Shown one piece after another: positions 21,105 through 33,643 of a DNA stretch of 64,000 nt. The position numbers and the translations under genes are program-made. The DNA comes from Cannabis sativa. Lineage: Eukaryota > Streptophyta > Magnoliopsida > Rosales > Cannabaceae. Where the stretch lies: NCBI RefSeq assembly GCF_029168945.1, contig NC_083605.1, positions 37,771,280 to 37,835,279 of the forward strand. Direction: 5' to 3'. Below the pieces are notes generated by a model that ran no database searches, had not been told where the DNA came from, and saw only the letters and a list, made by a program, of their open reading frames with translations. How positions within the stretch are numbered: the stretch's first letter is position 1; each line of letters begins with the position of its first letter.

Positions 21105-22525
21105 TTATAAATCTATGGCATTTGTATCTTGTTCATAGTGGTTTTGACAAGATCATTCTCTGCAAAGAGTTAATATGCCTATATCCACTGAAAGTATAAT
21201 CATCTCATTTGTAGATGGATGTACATTCAGGGGTGGATATGAGTTTTCGTTGTATTCTTAAAACGATCACTCTAGATTTTACCATATGCAAAAAGAAATT
21301 TGAAATGTTTGAAAAATTTCATGAATTTCTAGCAATGGTGATAAACCATTAAGGTAAGTGGTTAAAGATCTTGCGAACTGATAGGGGTGGAGAAATAGTT
21401 AGTAGATATGCAGTTCAAAGATCATTAATTTGATTTTTGAATTATATCCAAACTTACCTCCCCTGAAATTTGAGTTGCATATTGATGATTAGTTACTAGT
21501 CGTTGCCTAAATCCTTGTATGGTAATACAATTTCAGAATGATGCAATGGTTGTATACTCAACGTAAATCATTACTAGATTCATGGATTACCTAATCGAAA
21601 TCTTAAGAAAAGCTAGAACTGTTAACCATGGTTTGCATGTTTGTTAGCTATTCTAAGTGATTAGGGGTGGAACATCTCATAGTCAATAGATAAGAAAGTG
21701 TTTGTTTAAATAAATACTACTTTTCTAAGAAAATGACTAAGTCCGAAAATAAAGTAGCAAATAAAGGAGATATTTTTTTTCTTGATTCCATAAGTGATCT
21801 ATCATCTTATTGTTTACAAGATGATCCCACTGCCTCTGTTGTCTTAACACAACCGAAGAGGTCAATACCATTTACTTTTCTTAGACATAGTTCATGGTAC
21901 ATTGTCGTAGTGGGAGAGTTTCTAGGAACTCACTCTTCTTATGACTTGGAAGACACTAGTGATTAAAATCCATTGTGAGTTTAAACAAGTAATGGATTGT
22001 CAAGATAAGAAACTAAGAAGAAAGCCAAGAGAACTATAGTTTGATCCATTCACATGGAATAACCTTAAGTTTTCTATTACAAGGACATAAAAGGAAATTT
22101 TCATTAATAAGTCTATTCAATGGACTTAACAAAACTTCCTGTTCCTAGTATTATAGGTTTGAGTTTATCTAAACCTATGGCTTGTGGTATACCTGGTAAT
22201 TACTTACTCTAATTCAAGCAACTTACTTTAGTAAGATGCTGAAGCATTTTCTTTTTATGGCAATCTATAGAAGCTTCACGACTTCTTAGACATAGATTTT
22301 ATTTATCTAAGAAAAAGTCTCAACTATTCCAAAAAAGATAAAGTCATGAAAGAATTATTTAAATCAACAGTGAGAGGTCTCAGATATGCTTTTGTATGCC
22401 TTAGACCAGACACCTGCTGTTGAGTGGGAGTAATGAGTAGGTATCAGATTAATCCAGGAGAGGAACATTGGAAGACAATCAAGTAAATCTTAAGATTAAG
22501 AAGAGGAACTATATGTTAGTCAATA
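21105..22525 (+). pseudogene. Decayed copia pol remnant of element A
   Basis: Scattered copia signatures appear in order: LWHLYLVHSGFDKI near 21115 (GAG-pre-integrase zone); FEMFEKFHEFLA near 21301; LRTDRGGE near 21371 (integrase core); and YAFVCLRPDTCC then VGVMSRYQINPGEEHWKTIK near 22387-22490 (RNase H region). Between and within them are stops and deletions. About 1.4 kb stands where a copia pol would need roughly three to four. The stops after the integrase FLAMVINH and inside the RNase H block are shared with element B, so they predate both insertions. Confidence 0.75.
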
Positions 22526-23027
22526 AGGGTGTGTTTAAAACTCTTAGACTACACCACATCAGATTTCAAGACTTGCCTTTGTGCTAGAAAGTCTGCTGAT
22601 AAAATGGTGATTACTCTGGGGTGGAGTAGTGATTTTGGAGAAGTGTAAAAACCTATCTGAAGTCTCTTAGTCTACAAGAAAGAGACTGAATGTTAAAGTT
22701 GCAGGAAAGGTACTTATTCAGTCTAAGAAAAGTTCTATACATTTGTGGCACTCTTCCAACTTGCCTTAACTACTAGCGTTACTTCCTGAATAACCAAAAA
22801 GTAGTTGCCAAAAGTATAGAATCCAGTATCCCAAGAGAGTAGACATATAAAGAGGAATTTCACATTATCAAGGATTTTGTGATTAAGGAAGACTAATGGT
22901 GGAGAAGAGGTTGTGTTTAATTCAACCTGTCAGATCCTATTACGAGGAGTTTACTACTATTACACTTGATTTTTATATCAAGGTGTTGAGATTATTTGAA
23001 ATGCACATTTTGTTTTATATTAGTGCA

Positions 23028-23037
23028 AGTGGGAGTT
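23028..23037 (+). other. Polypurine tract of element A
   Basis: AGTGGGAGTT directly precedes the 3' LTR at 23038, with GCAAGTGGGAG typical of plant copia elements. Confidence 0.75.
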
Positions 23038-24883
23038 TGTTGGGTTTTGTGCTCTAAATAAAACCCATTTCAATATAATTAGATTTACTTATTAATAAAG
23101 ATCAGAAATAACATTTTATGTTGCATGGTTCACATGATTTATTATATGATTATATATATAATGTATGAATTCTATTTAAGTGCAGAACATATGAATTTGT
23201 TAATGATTATAGTGTTGTCAGCACAGTTGAATATAATCTTAATTATATGTTCGAAAGTTTATTCCCTGATTTGTCAGAACACTGGATTTAGACTGACATG
23301 GTATAATCAGCGATAGTTATTCTTACACCTTGGAAAAGTGTTATGTCCTTTCCAGGACATTGGTAAAGTTTACCAGTATTGGATGTATGGAGTATACATC
23401 GGAAGGGACCGATATTGAACTTTGATTAGATATATTATAATTTACCGTAATATCTATTCAATTCAATATCACTTGTTGATCTTAGATCAAATGATCTTAA
23501 TCCTGATATGATTAGGTTCAATCTCAAGAGTGTTATTCGTGTTCTTTGATTTGTTAGTTAAGCCTACTTTTAGGTCAGGGTGATACGTCATTTTAGGAAC
23601 ATGGTAGTGCAATTGAGTGGGAGCGCTAACATAAATATGGAATCTATAGCTTCTATCTGGCGAATAGAAAGTAAAGGATGATTTCCTTCGAGCTTAACCA
23701 AACAAAAATAAATGGTGGACTACTCATTTCACTTAGCTGAAATATCATTTATACAGGGTTAAGTGTTTTAAGGATAAAATACATTCTAGGGTGTTACGGT
23801 AATTTAATCCCTTTACAGTGTAAATCATCTATATAGAGGATCATTGATCAAATTAGGATTATAATAATGGATAACTATTGACGTATCTATATCGTGGAAC
23901 ATATAGAGCGTTCTATATGACTGAGAGTGCAATTCCAAGTTCTAAGAGTGGATTCAATAAGGAATTAATAAGTTAGGGAATTTACTTGGTGAATTCGGTT
24001 CGACTTATTGGAAGCTCGGTTATATAGACCCATGGTCCCCATACTAGTTGAGACCATACTGCTTGTAAGACTCAGTTAATTGATTTTAATTAATCAATTA
24101 TAATTCTAAAAGTTAGACTATGTCTACTTTATGAATTTTCACTAAGCAAGGGCGAAATTGTAAAGAAAAGAGATTCTAGGTTTATTTATTAATTAAGATA
24201 CTTTATATGTCTAAATTAATAAATATATTAAATAAAAATATTATTCAATAATTATTTTTAAGTTATTAAATAATTATAATTTGCATTTCAAAGGTTAAAT
24301 TGGAAAACTGGCATTTTGAGAAAATGGGAATGAAAAATAACAAAATGGGAAAGTTGCATAGTGAGGCCCAATTTCCTATTCTGGCCGCCCACTATGCATA
24401 GGTTTTTACCATTTATTTTTCATTTATTTTAATGCCATACAAGTCTAACCTAAACCTAGAGGGCATTCTATAAATAGAAAGGGTTGGCTTCAGGAAACTC
24501 ATAACTTTCCACATTATTTCCTTTAGAGAAAAGCCAAGCCGCCCCTTCTCTCTCTTTTCTTCTCTAAATTTCGAAATTCCCTTGAGTGATAGAGTAGTGC
24601 CCACACACATCAAGTGGTACCTCAATCATAGTATGTAAGACTATGGAAAATCAACATCAAAGAAGGAGAGAAAGAGATCCAGATTCAGATCTTTATAATG
24701 CTCTGCTACAGTAAGGAATCAAGGGCTAGAGATCTGAATGGAAGGAGTCATTATATTCCGCTGCACCCAATGTAAGGTTTCTTAAACTCTTATTTGTTTA
24801 TTTCATTATTTTAGAATTCATATTAGGATGTTAAACAAACATACTTGGTAGTAAATCTAGATCCTAGTAAAATATTTCCAACA
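23038..24883 (+). repeat. 3' LTR of element A
   Basis: 1846 bp, TGTTGGGTTTTG to TTTCCAACA, followed by the target-site copy tttct (24884-24888). Confidence 0.93.
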
Positions 24884-24888
24884 TTTCT

Positions 24889-25298
24889 CATAGTCGATAA
24901 TCTTTCTATTCCTTCTATTTCACTTAATTTGGCTGATCTTGCCATGAATGCATGAACACTACTTCTTGTTTTGAACATGCTTTGATTCTGAGATTATATT
25001 ATTGTCCTTTCGATATTTTGATCCGCATGATAGCTGTACAATACATAATGTATAATTTCTAGACAAAAAAGATCTGAATCCGACCTTCGTAGTGATTCTT
25101 GGCTCTTTGAGTCATAAAGAACATGAAGAACACGGAGAACACATTTGACTTCTTAAAAAACACTAAACACCAGTTTAGATCTGTGCAGGTCCTGGCCGAT
25201 CAAGGAGGTCTTGTGCAAGACCTGGCTTGCCATGGTGGGCTGTCAGAGGGTCTAGACGGCTAAGGGGGTTACCCCATAGGTTGGTCGGCCTATGCCTG
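24889..25298. other. Tat element D sequence between insertions A and B
   Basis: About 410 bp of D's non-coding 3' arm is left between the two nested elements. On the plus strand it would be 5' leader of the antisense gene. No ORF is recognisable. It ends with the target-site copy gcctg of B (25294-25298). Confidence 0.75.
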
Positions 25299-27192
25299 TG
25301 GTGGAAATTATTTTACCAGGATCTTAGATCTACTCACAAGTATGTTTATTAACATCCTAAATAAGAACTTTCTAAAACGATGAAATAAACACATATAAAG
25401 TTTAGGAAACCTTACATTGGGTGCAGCGGAACATAATGACTCCTTCCGTTCAGATATCTAGCCCTTGATTCCTTTCTGTAGCAGAGCATTATCAATATCT
25501 GAACCTGGATCTGTTTCTCTGAATCTTTGATGCTGAACTCCTTTGCTGATGATCTTTCTTCACGATCTTCCTCACTATGATTGAGGTATCACTTGTTGTG
25601 TGTGGGCACTACTCATACACTAAGGATTTCGAAATTAAAGAGGGAAGAGAAAGAAAAAGTGGCAGCTAAAGATAGGGAGAGAGAAAGGCTCAGGTTTTTC
25701 TCTGAAGAAAAAATAGAAAATTTAAGTGTAAATTTCCTGAAGCCTTCACTATCTATTTATAGCATTCCACTAGGGTTAGGTTTGAATTATTTGGCATTAA
25801 AATAATGAAAAAATCAGTTTAAATTTCCTACAAAATTGGCTGGCCCTACACTTAGTGGATTGGGCCTTGCTTTTTACAATTTTGCAATTTTAACACCTTT
25901 TGTATCTGATTTTCTCAAAAATGCTAATTTCCTAATTCAACCATTTAAATGCCAATTCTAACTATTTAATAACTATAAATAATTATGAAATAATATTATC
26001 ATTTATCATATTTATTAATTGAACCATACAAAGTATCATAATTAACAAATATGCCCCTATTAACTCTTTCTTTACAATTTCGCCCTTACTTAGTGAAAAA
26101 TTCACAAATAGACATAGTCTAATTTGAGAATTATAATTGATTAATCAAAACCAATTACATGAGTCTTACAAGCAATATTATCTCAACTAGTGGGGGGACC
26201 ATGGGTCTATATAACCGAGCTTCCAATAAGTAGATCAAGAATTTATTACTAAAATTCACTAACTTATTAATTCTTCGTTGAATCCATGCATAGAACTTAG
26301 AATTGCACTCTCAGTATATAGAATGCTCTATATGTTCCACCATATAGACACATCATTAGTTATCCATTGTTATAATCCTAATGTGATCAATGATCCTCTA
26401 TATGAATAATCTACACTATAAAGGGATTAAATTACCGTTACACCCTACAATGTATTTATTCCTTAAAACACTTGACCCCGTATAAATGATATTTCAACTT
26501 ATGTGAAATGAGATCTCCACCATTTATTTTCGTTTGGTCAAGCTCGAAGGAGATCATCCTTTGCTTACTATTCGCCAGATAGAAGCTATAGATTCCATGT
26601 TTATGCTAGCGCTCCCACTCAATTGCACTACCGTGTTCCCAAAATGTACGTATCACCCTGACCTAAAAGTAGGCTTAACTAACAAATCAAAGAACACGAA
26701 TAGCCTTTCAAGATTGAGCCTAATCATAACAGGATTAAGAACATTTGATCTAGGATCAACTAGGTGATATTGACTTGAATAGATATTACGGTAAGTTTAA
26801 TAAATCTAAGTCAAAGTTCAATATCGGTCCCTTCTGATGCATACTCAATGCATCCAACCTGAGCTTTACTTTAACCAATGCACTGGAAAGAACATAGCAC
26901 TTCTCCAAATGCAAGTAAACTCTGTTGTAGATTATCATATCAGTAAAACCCTATGTCTGATAAATCTAGGAAACTTTATTCACATAGTCATGTTTACTTT
27001 CCAATGTGTTGACGGCACAATAAATAGGATCAAGTATGTGAAAAGGGTTTCAGATGAATTCATACATTATGTACATATAATCATGAAATAAATCATGTGA
27101 ACCATGCAACATTAAATGTTATTTCTGATCTATATTAATAAGTAAATCTGATTATATTGAAATGAGTTTTATTTAGGGCATGAAGCCCAACA
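25299..27192 (-). repeat. 3' LTR of element B (left copy)
   Basis: 1894 bp, collinear and nearly identical with 33644-35537. It belongs to a subfamily that also includes LTR F (62571 onward) and differs from A and C in its internal part. Confidence 0.92.
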
Positions 27193-27202
27193 AACTCCCA
27201 CT
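27193..27202 (-). other. Polypurine tract of element B
   Basis: Plus-strand AACTCCCACT reads AGTGGGAGTT on the element strand, identical to that of A. Confidence 0.75.
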
Positions 27203-27724
27203 TGCACTAATATAAAACAAAAAGTGCGTTTCAAATAATCTCAACACCTTGATATACAAATCAAGTGTAGTAGTAGTAAACTCCTCGTCATAGAATCTGA
27301 AAGGTTGAATTAAACACAACCTTTTCTCCACTATTACTCTTCCTTTAATCACAAAATCATTGATAATGTGAAATTCCTCTCTATATGTCTACTCTCTTGG
27401 GATACTGGATTCTATATCTTTGGCAACTACTTTTGGTTAATCAGGAAATTAACACTAGTAGTTTAAGGCAATTTGGAATGATGCCAAAAATGTATAGAAC
27501 TTTCCTTAGACTGAATAAGTACCTTTCCTGCAACCTTAACATTCAGTCCCTCTCTGGTAGACCTAGAGACTTCAGATAGGTTTTTACACTTCTCCAAAAT
27601 CACTATTCCACCCCCAGAGTAACCACCATCTTATCAGAAAGATTTACTAGCACAAAGGCAAATTTCGAAATCTGATGTGGTGTAGTCTAAGAGTTTTAAA
27701 CACACTCTTATAGACTAACATATA

Positions 27725-29125
27725 GTTCCTCTTCTTAATCTTAGGATTTACTTGATTGTCTTCCAATGTTCTTCTCCTGGATTAATCTGATACCTACTCA
27801 TTACTCCCACTCAACAGCAGGTGTCTGGTCTAAGGCATACAAAAGCATATTTAAGACCTCTCACTGTTGATATAAGAAATTCTTTCATGGCTTTATCTTT
27901 TCTGGAATAGTTAAAACTTTTCCTTAGATAAATAAAATCTATACCTAAGAAGTTGTGAAGCTTCTATAGATTGCCATTAGAAAGAAAATGCTTCAGCATC
28001 TTACTAAAATAAGTTGCTTGCATTAGAGTAAGTAATTACCAGGTATACCACAAGCCATAGGTTTAGATAAACTCAAACCTATAATACTAGGAACAGGAAG
28101 TTTTGTTAAGTCCATTGAATGGACTTATAAACGAAAATTTCCTTTTATGTCCTTGTAATAGAACACTTTAGGTTATTCCATGTGAATGGATTAAACCATA
28201 GTTCTATTGGCTTTCTTCTTAGTTTCTTATCTTGACAATCCATTACTTGTTTAAACTCACAATGGATTATAATCACTAGTGTCTCCCAAGTCATAAGAAG
28301 GTGAGTTCCTAGAAACTCTCCCACTACGACAAGGCACCGTGAATTATGTCTAAGAAAACTAAATGGTATTGATCTCTTCGGTTGTGACAAGACAACAGAG
28401 GCAGTAGGATCATCATATGTTATATAAGATGATAGAACACTTTTGGAATCAAGAATTAAATATCTCCTTTATTTGCTACTTGTTTTTCACACTTAGTCAT
28501 TTTCTTAGAAAAGTAGTATTTGTTTGAACAAACACTTTCTTATCTATTGACAATGGGATGGTCCACCCCTAATCACTTAGAATAGCTAACAAACCATGGT
28601 TAACAGTTTTAGTTTTTCTGAAGATTTTGATTAGGTCATCCATGAATCTATTAATGATTTACATTAAGTATACAACCATTACATCATTCTGAAATTGTAT
28701 TACCATAGAAGGATTTAGGCAACGACTAGTAACTAATCATCAACATGCAACTCGAAATTTCTGGGGAGGTAAGTTTGGATATAATTAAAAAATCAATTTA
28801 ATGATCTTTGAACTGCATATCTACTAACTATTTCTCCACCCCTATCAGTTCGCAAGATCTTTAACCACTTACCTTAATGGTTTTAACCATTGCTAGAAAT
28901 TAATGAAATTTTTCAAACATTTAAAATTTCTTTGCTAAAAGGTATAATCTAGAGTTATCGTTTTAAGAATACAACGAAAAACTCATATCCACCCCTGAAT
29001 GTACATCCATCTGCGAATGAGATGAACTACTTTCAGTGGATATAGGCATATTAACTCTTTGCAGAGATTGATCTTGTCAAATCCACTATGAACAAGATAC
29101 AAATGCCATAGATTAAAAAAAATGG
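27725..29125 (-). pseudogene. Decayed copia pol remnant of element B
   Basis: Read on the minus strand it contains the same blocks as element A in the same order: a LWH block near 29110, a KFHEF-like block and LRTDRGGE near 28840-28920, and the RPDTCC/VGVMSRYQ RNase H block near 27790-27840. Stops within the integrase block (after the AMVK-NH equivalent) and inside the RNase H block occupy the same places as in A. It cannot encode a working protein. Confidence 0.75.
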
Positions 29126-29639
29126 TAGTGTCTATTGATGACATAGGTTTAGTTACATCAAAGAGTTCTTAGAATACTGCAAGTGGATCCTGGTCACAGA
29201 ATACCTAACTCATATTCCATACAGTTTTAATCCATTAATAGAAGATAGGTATTAAACACTTGAGAAAGTGTAACTGTATTGTATTCTGGAATTAGAAATA
29301 TAAGAAAATTTCTGTTTGGATTCTAAAATTATAGTCAAAGACTTAAATTCAACCAAATATAATGAGTAATTCTTTCTTGGACCACCACTACTATTTAAAC
29401 TCTAAGTCAGATTTGCCCATACAAGTAGGAGATTTCTAAGATTGAGGATTTATATCAATTGGGAATAGAATTTCGGGATTATAATCATATACGTCATTTA
29501 ATTTCTTAAGAGAAAATATAATGACATGAAATGATTTATAGACCATTCATCCAATGATATGTTTTTAAAGCTAATTCGAAATGAATAAGCTAAGAGAAAT
29601 TAGGATAATTTCGTTTATAAATAAGAATCCAACGATGCT

Positions 29640-30365
29640 TCGATTAGCGAAAGACAAAGTAATCTTATTTATGTAATCTTCTTGTTTCATATTGTAAAAA
29701 TACTAGTCTAAGGTGTCATCAATTGATGAACAGCTAGATGTTGCACATACAATATTTATCTTTCGAGATCTTACACTATTATGTATGTCTAATGGTGAAA
29801 ATCCATTAGGGATTTATCTCATTAGAAAAACAAACATGTTAGACCAACAATGAAGATTCGAAATTAAACTACAACTTAATAACAAAAAATAACATGGTTC
29901 AATATAAATTCATACACGATTCAGAAATTATAAACATATAGCAAGTAGGAATGACTATTGAAAATAATAAAACATACAATCCTAAATAATTTCCAAGGTT
30001 TTCAACAAACTGATACAGTGTCCCGGTAGGCGAGAGTCAAAGCATCATTTATTGAATAGAGTTGTCAGCTCATCTAAAATAGAAACCATTCTAGCAACCT
30101 TTTATTCGATAAAAATAAGAATCCAACGTTGTCCCGGTAGGCGACAGTCAAGGTTATTCTCATTTTATGTGCTTCCACCATTGTTTCATGTTTTATGAGT
30201 TTATCTCTAAGTAGTCACCGTAGGGGAGAGTCTAAATAGAGACGAAAACTCACCAAACACTTATCAAATGAAATCTTACGGTGTTAAATGCGTTCAACGA
30301 ATAACCATCCATAGGGGACGAAGTCTAGCGTCTCGAGGTTATATTGAAAACATTTAACTTTTGTA
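29640..30365 (-). repeat. Duplicated boxes in element B
   Basis: GTCCCGGTAGGCGAGAGTCA near 30021 and a one-base variant near 30131, with TCTTTCGAGAT boxes near 29759 and a related one near 30330, correspond in inverted order to 19960-20730 of A. The period is again about half a kilobase. Confidence 0.5.
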
Positions 30366-30429
30366 AGACCAACAATGGAGATCGAATATCTTAATAATAA
30401 TCAAGCTCATTATTTAAAGTTAGTTGTAT

Positions 30430-33290
30430 TTTCTTTGATTCTCTTTATTTAATTTATTTATTTTAAATATATATTTATTTAAAATTTCCAATTTAGAATG
30501 AAAAATTCTAAATATAAATTTTAATTTAATATTTATAAATTTTACTTAGATGGATATAAAAATAACATGAATTATTTCCATCTTAGTAATAATTTCTAAT
30601 AAATATTTAGACAAATATTCAATTTAAGATGTTATAAATTAATTTACAACTCAAATTTAATTTTCTATAAATATATATTGCATTTCGAAAAATTAAAGTA
30701 TTTAAGAATACAATTTTCGAAAATGCATGTTAAAATAAAAAATTAATCCTGGAAAAATTATTCTAATTTAATGTTGGCCCAAAATTAATTAATAAAATTA
30801 ATTTACAACAAAAAATATAATTTTGCTATTTAATTAAATATATAAGAAAAATTTCAAATATTTAAGTATGATGATGAAAATTAACTTAAATATTAATTTT
30901 CTATTTAATTAAATACACTAGAAAAATACTTCAAGCAAAAATATCATCTATCTAGATTTTCTTTTGACTAATTAATTCAATTTCTAATAATATACTTTAA
31001 TTCAATTTATTTTAAATTAATCAATAAATGAAAAAATCATTGATTTAAGTTGATCCAAGAATTAATTAAAATAAATAATTAATTTACAACTTAATATATT
31101 TTTCAAGATAAAATTCGAAATTCTAGCATTTAAGAAATGCAATTTCGAAAATTGATTAATAAAATAAAGAAAAAATATATTTTGAAAATTATTTAAATTT
31201 AGTTGAAAAAATAAATTTCAACTAAAAATAATTTTCTATTTAATTAAATGTCATGAAAAAGAAATATTTAAGTATGATGATAAAAATCAACTTAGATATT
31301 CAATTTTCAAATTAATTAAATGTATTAAATTCGAGAAATAAATAATTAAGTGTAGATAAGGCTTAATTATTAGTCTCTAGTTTAATACTAGGAGAAATGT
31401 ACTTAAAATAAATTGTACCAAAATTAATTATATAAATAATTAATTTCACAATGTATAATATTTTCCTATTTAATATTAGAAATAATAAGTAGTCTAGAAA
31501 TAACTATCTAGAAAATATCTTATTTGACTAAGTATCTTTTCCACAAAATTTGAAAAAAAAAATATCTAATTTAAGTTGTATTAGAAAAAATCTAGAACTT
31601 AAATATTTTTCAAATTTAAATTTAATTAAATATCAAAAATTAAGTTGTAACCACTTAATTTAAAAATATTCCATTTTAAGTTAATATTCGAAAAGATATT
31701 AACTTAAAAAATATCTAAAGAATCTTAATAACCAATGCCTAAAATTCCTCACCTTAATTTTGAAATTTGAAATTCAAAAGATATTCAGATTTAAGTTGGT
31801 TAGTTGTAGATAACTAAATATCAACTTAAATAGGAATATTTAATGAAAAATTTAAATTAGGCTTCAGAAAGAATCTAGATGGTTATAATTCTATATTTAA
31901 TTAAATACAAGAAAATACACATAGTTTAGCTTAGAATAAAAAAATTCTTTAAACTATGTTTTTCTTAAATTAATTTCAAAATAAATGAAATTAATTATGT
32001 TGCTAATCAATTTTATTAGGTTAAACTAGTGTAATTAACCTAGTACAGTTGTTCAAATCAGGCAAAAGGGCCTTCACAATTGGGGTGGTTTGTGTGAGGG
32101 GGTGCTGGGTTCAGTATCTCGTACCCACTTCTATGGCTCCCAACTCTCACACAAGGCCCAAAAGAGAGGAATTTAACCTTAAAAAGAACAACTGTTATTA
32201 ATTGAATAGGCCCCAAAACTAAATGGGCCTAAATAAATTCTATCAATAACTATGATAATTTATTTTAGCAACATTAACCTATATGCATCTATAATAAAAT
32301 TAAACACATAGGCTCACACAGACACACTTTGGATGGGTCCTATCATGTTGCTAGGTCATACACAGATGAAAGAAGATTGTAAATATACCTGTTACAAATT
32401 ATTATCTTCACCAAGGGAGCCATCAGATCATTAGATCTGGCAAAAGGTAACCATGGCTATTTGCAATCAAGTAATAATAGGTTTTGAAAACTTACACATA
32501 AGCTAAAACACATACTCCTGCAACAAGGTTAGCTGGATAGTTGGATGTAGGATTTATTTAATTTTAAATTAAATATTTAATTTCGAAAATAATTAATTAA
32601 ATAATAAAAAAAAATTCGAAAATTTTAAAAAAAATTTGAAAAAATTCGAAAATTAAAAAAAATTAAATTTAAAATTAAACCTACAATTTTGAAAAATTAG
32701 GTTTCAACCAACCTAAATATCATTTCAAAAATTTGCTAACTACTTTTAAATTTTAAATGTTATTTTAAAAATAAAAAAATTAAATAAAAATTAGAAAAGA
32801 TAAATGAAATATCTTTTCAGATTTTAAATTTAATTTAAATAAATAAAATAACAAAATTTAAAAGTTAGCAAAATATCTTATATCTATTTAAAATTACATG
32901 ATTATAAATATCTTACTTTAAATTTAAATAAGGTCAAAATATCTAAAAAGATTTAATTTTTGAAAAAAAATCTTAAAAGATAAGATATAATTAAAAATAT
33001 CTTAAAAGATAAGATATCTTAAAAATATCTTAAAAGATTTTATAAATATCTTATAAAATCTGACCTTAAATTTTTAAAAAAATAAGATATAATCAAATTT
33101 AAAAATAAGATAGATTTTTAAGCAAGAAGATAGATACTAATTCTATTCAAATTCAAATTACACTAATATCTTGAATTAAATTTAAAAAATATTAATTTAA
33201 TTCAAAATGATAATTAGAATTGAATTAGGAATAGTAATAGTATATATACAAAACCATACGAAAATCGGAAGTTAATTACATGAAAAAGCA
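30430..33290 (-). other. AT-rich non-coding leader of element B
   Basis: About 2.9 kb of AT-rich sequence between pol-side sequence and the primer site, matching the leader of A in position and composition. A 108-codon plus-strand frame at 33290-33616 is not supported by any recognisable motif. Confidence 0.68.
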
Positions 33291-33628
33291 TGAAAAATCG
33301 AAGAAAAACGAAAAAATTCGAAACTGTACGGACAGATTTGCGATCGCAGGAAAATATCAGCACAGCCCCGATTTTTTCAAATCTTCAAAAAATCATAACT
33401 AATTCAAATAAAATCCAAATTAAGTTCTGTAAAAGGCTAACTTGCTTAAATTTTTCCATACTATCCAATAAAAATAATTACAGAGATGAAATCGCAATTA
33501 TTTTTCACGAAAATTTCACAAACATCAATCAATCATCAAATAACACTCAATACAACATGATACCATCCAAAGAACATACAAAGAATCGTTTTAAAGTCCA
33601 AATTTCTTGCAAGTAAATCAATTACAAT

Positions 33629-33641
33629 GGCTCTGATACTA
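33629..33641 (-). other. Primer-binding site of element B
   Basis: On the element strand TAGTATCAGAGCC differs by one base from the tRNA-iMet site TGGTATCAGAGCC. It lies two bases inside the 5' LTR. Confidence 0.8.
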
Positions 33642-33643
33642 GT

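Larger units (their letters stand above)
15140..24883 (+). mobile_element. Copia-derived retrotransposon A, non-autonomous
   Basis: Two LTRs (15140-16986 and 23038-24883) are each bounded TGTTGGG to CCAACA, and the whole is flanked by the duplication tttct (15135-15139 and 24884-24888). The interior (6051 bp) starts with a decayed tRNA-Met primer site, then a long AT-rich leader, a duplicated segment, about 1.4 kb of decayed copia pol, and a polypurine tract GTGGGAGTT. No open gag or pol exists, so it must have moved using proteins of another element. It sits inside Tat element D. The LTRs differ by a few percent. Confidence 0.93.

Noticed and set aside
33290..33616. A 108-codon plus-strand frame.
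   Set aside because: It lies antisense in the AT-rich leader of element B next to the primer site; lysine- and asparagine-rich by composition; no counterpart seen in A.
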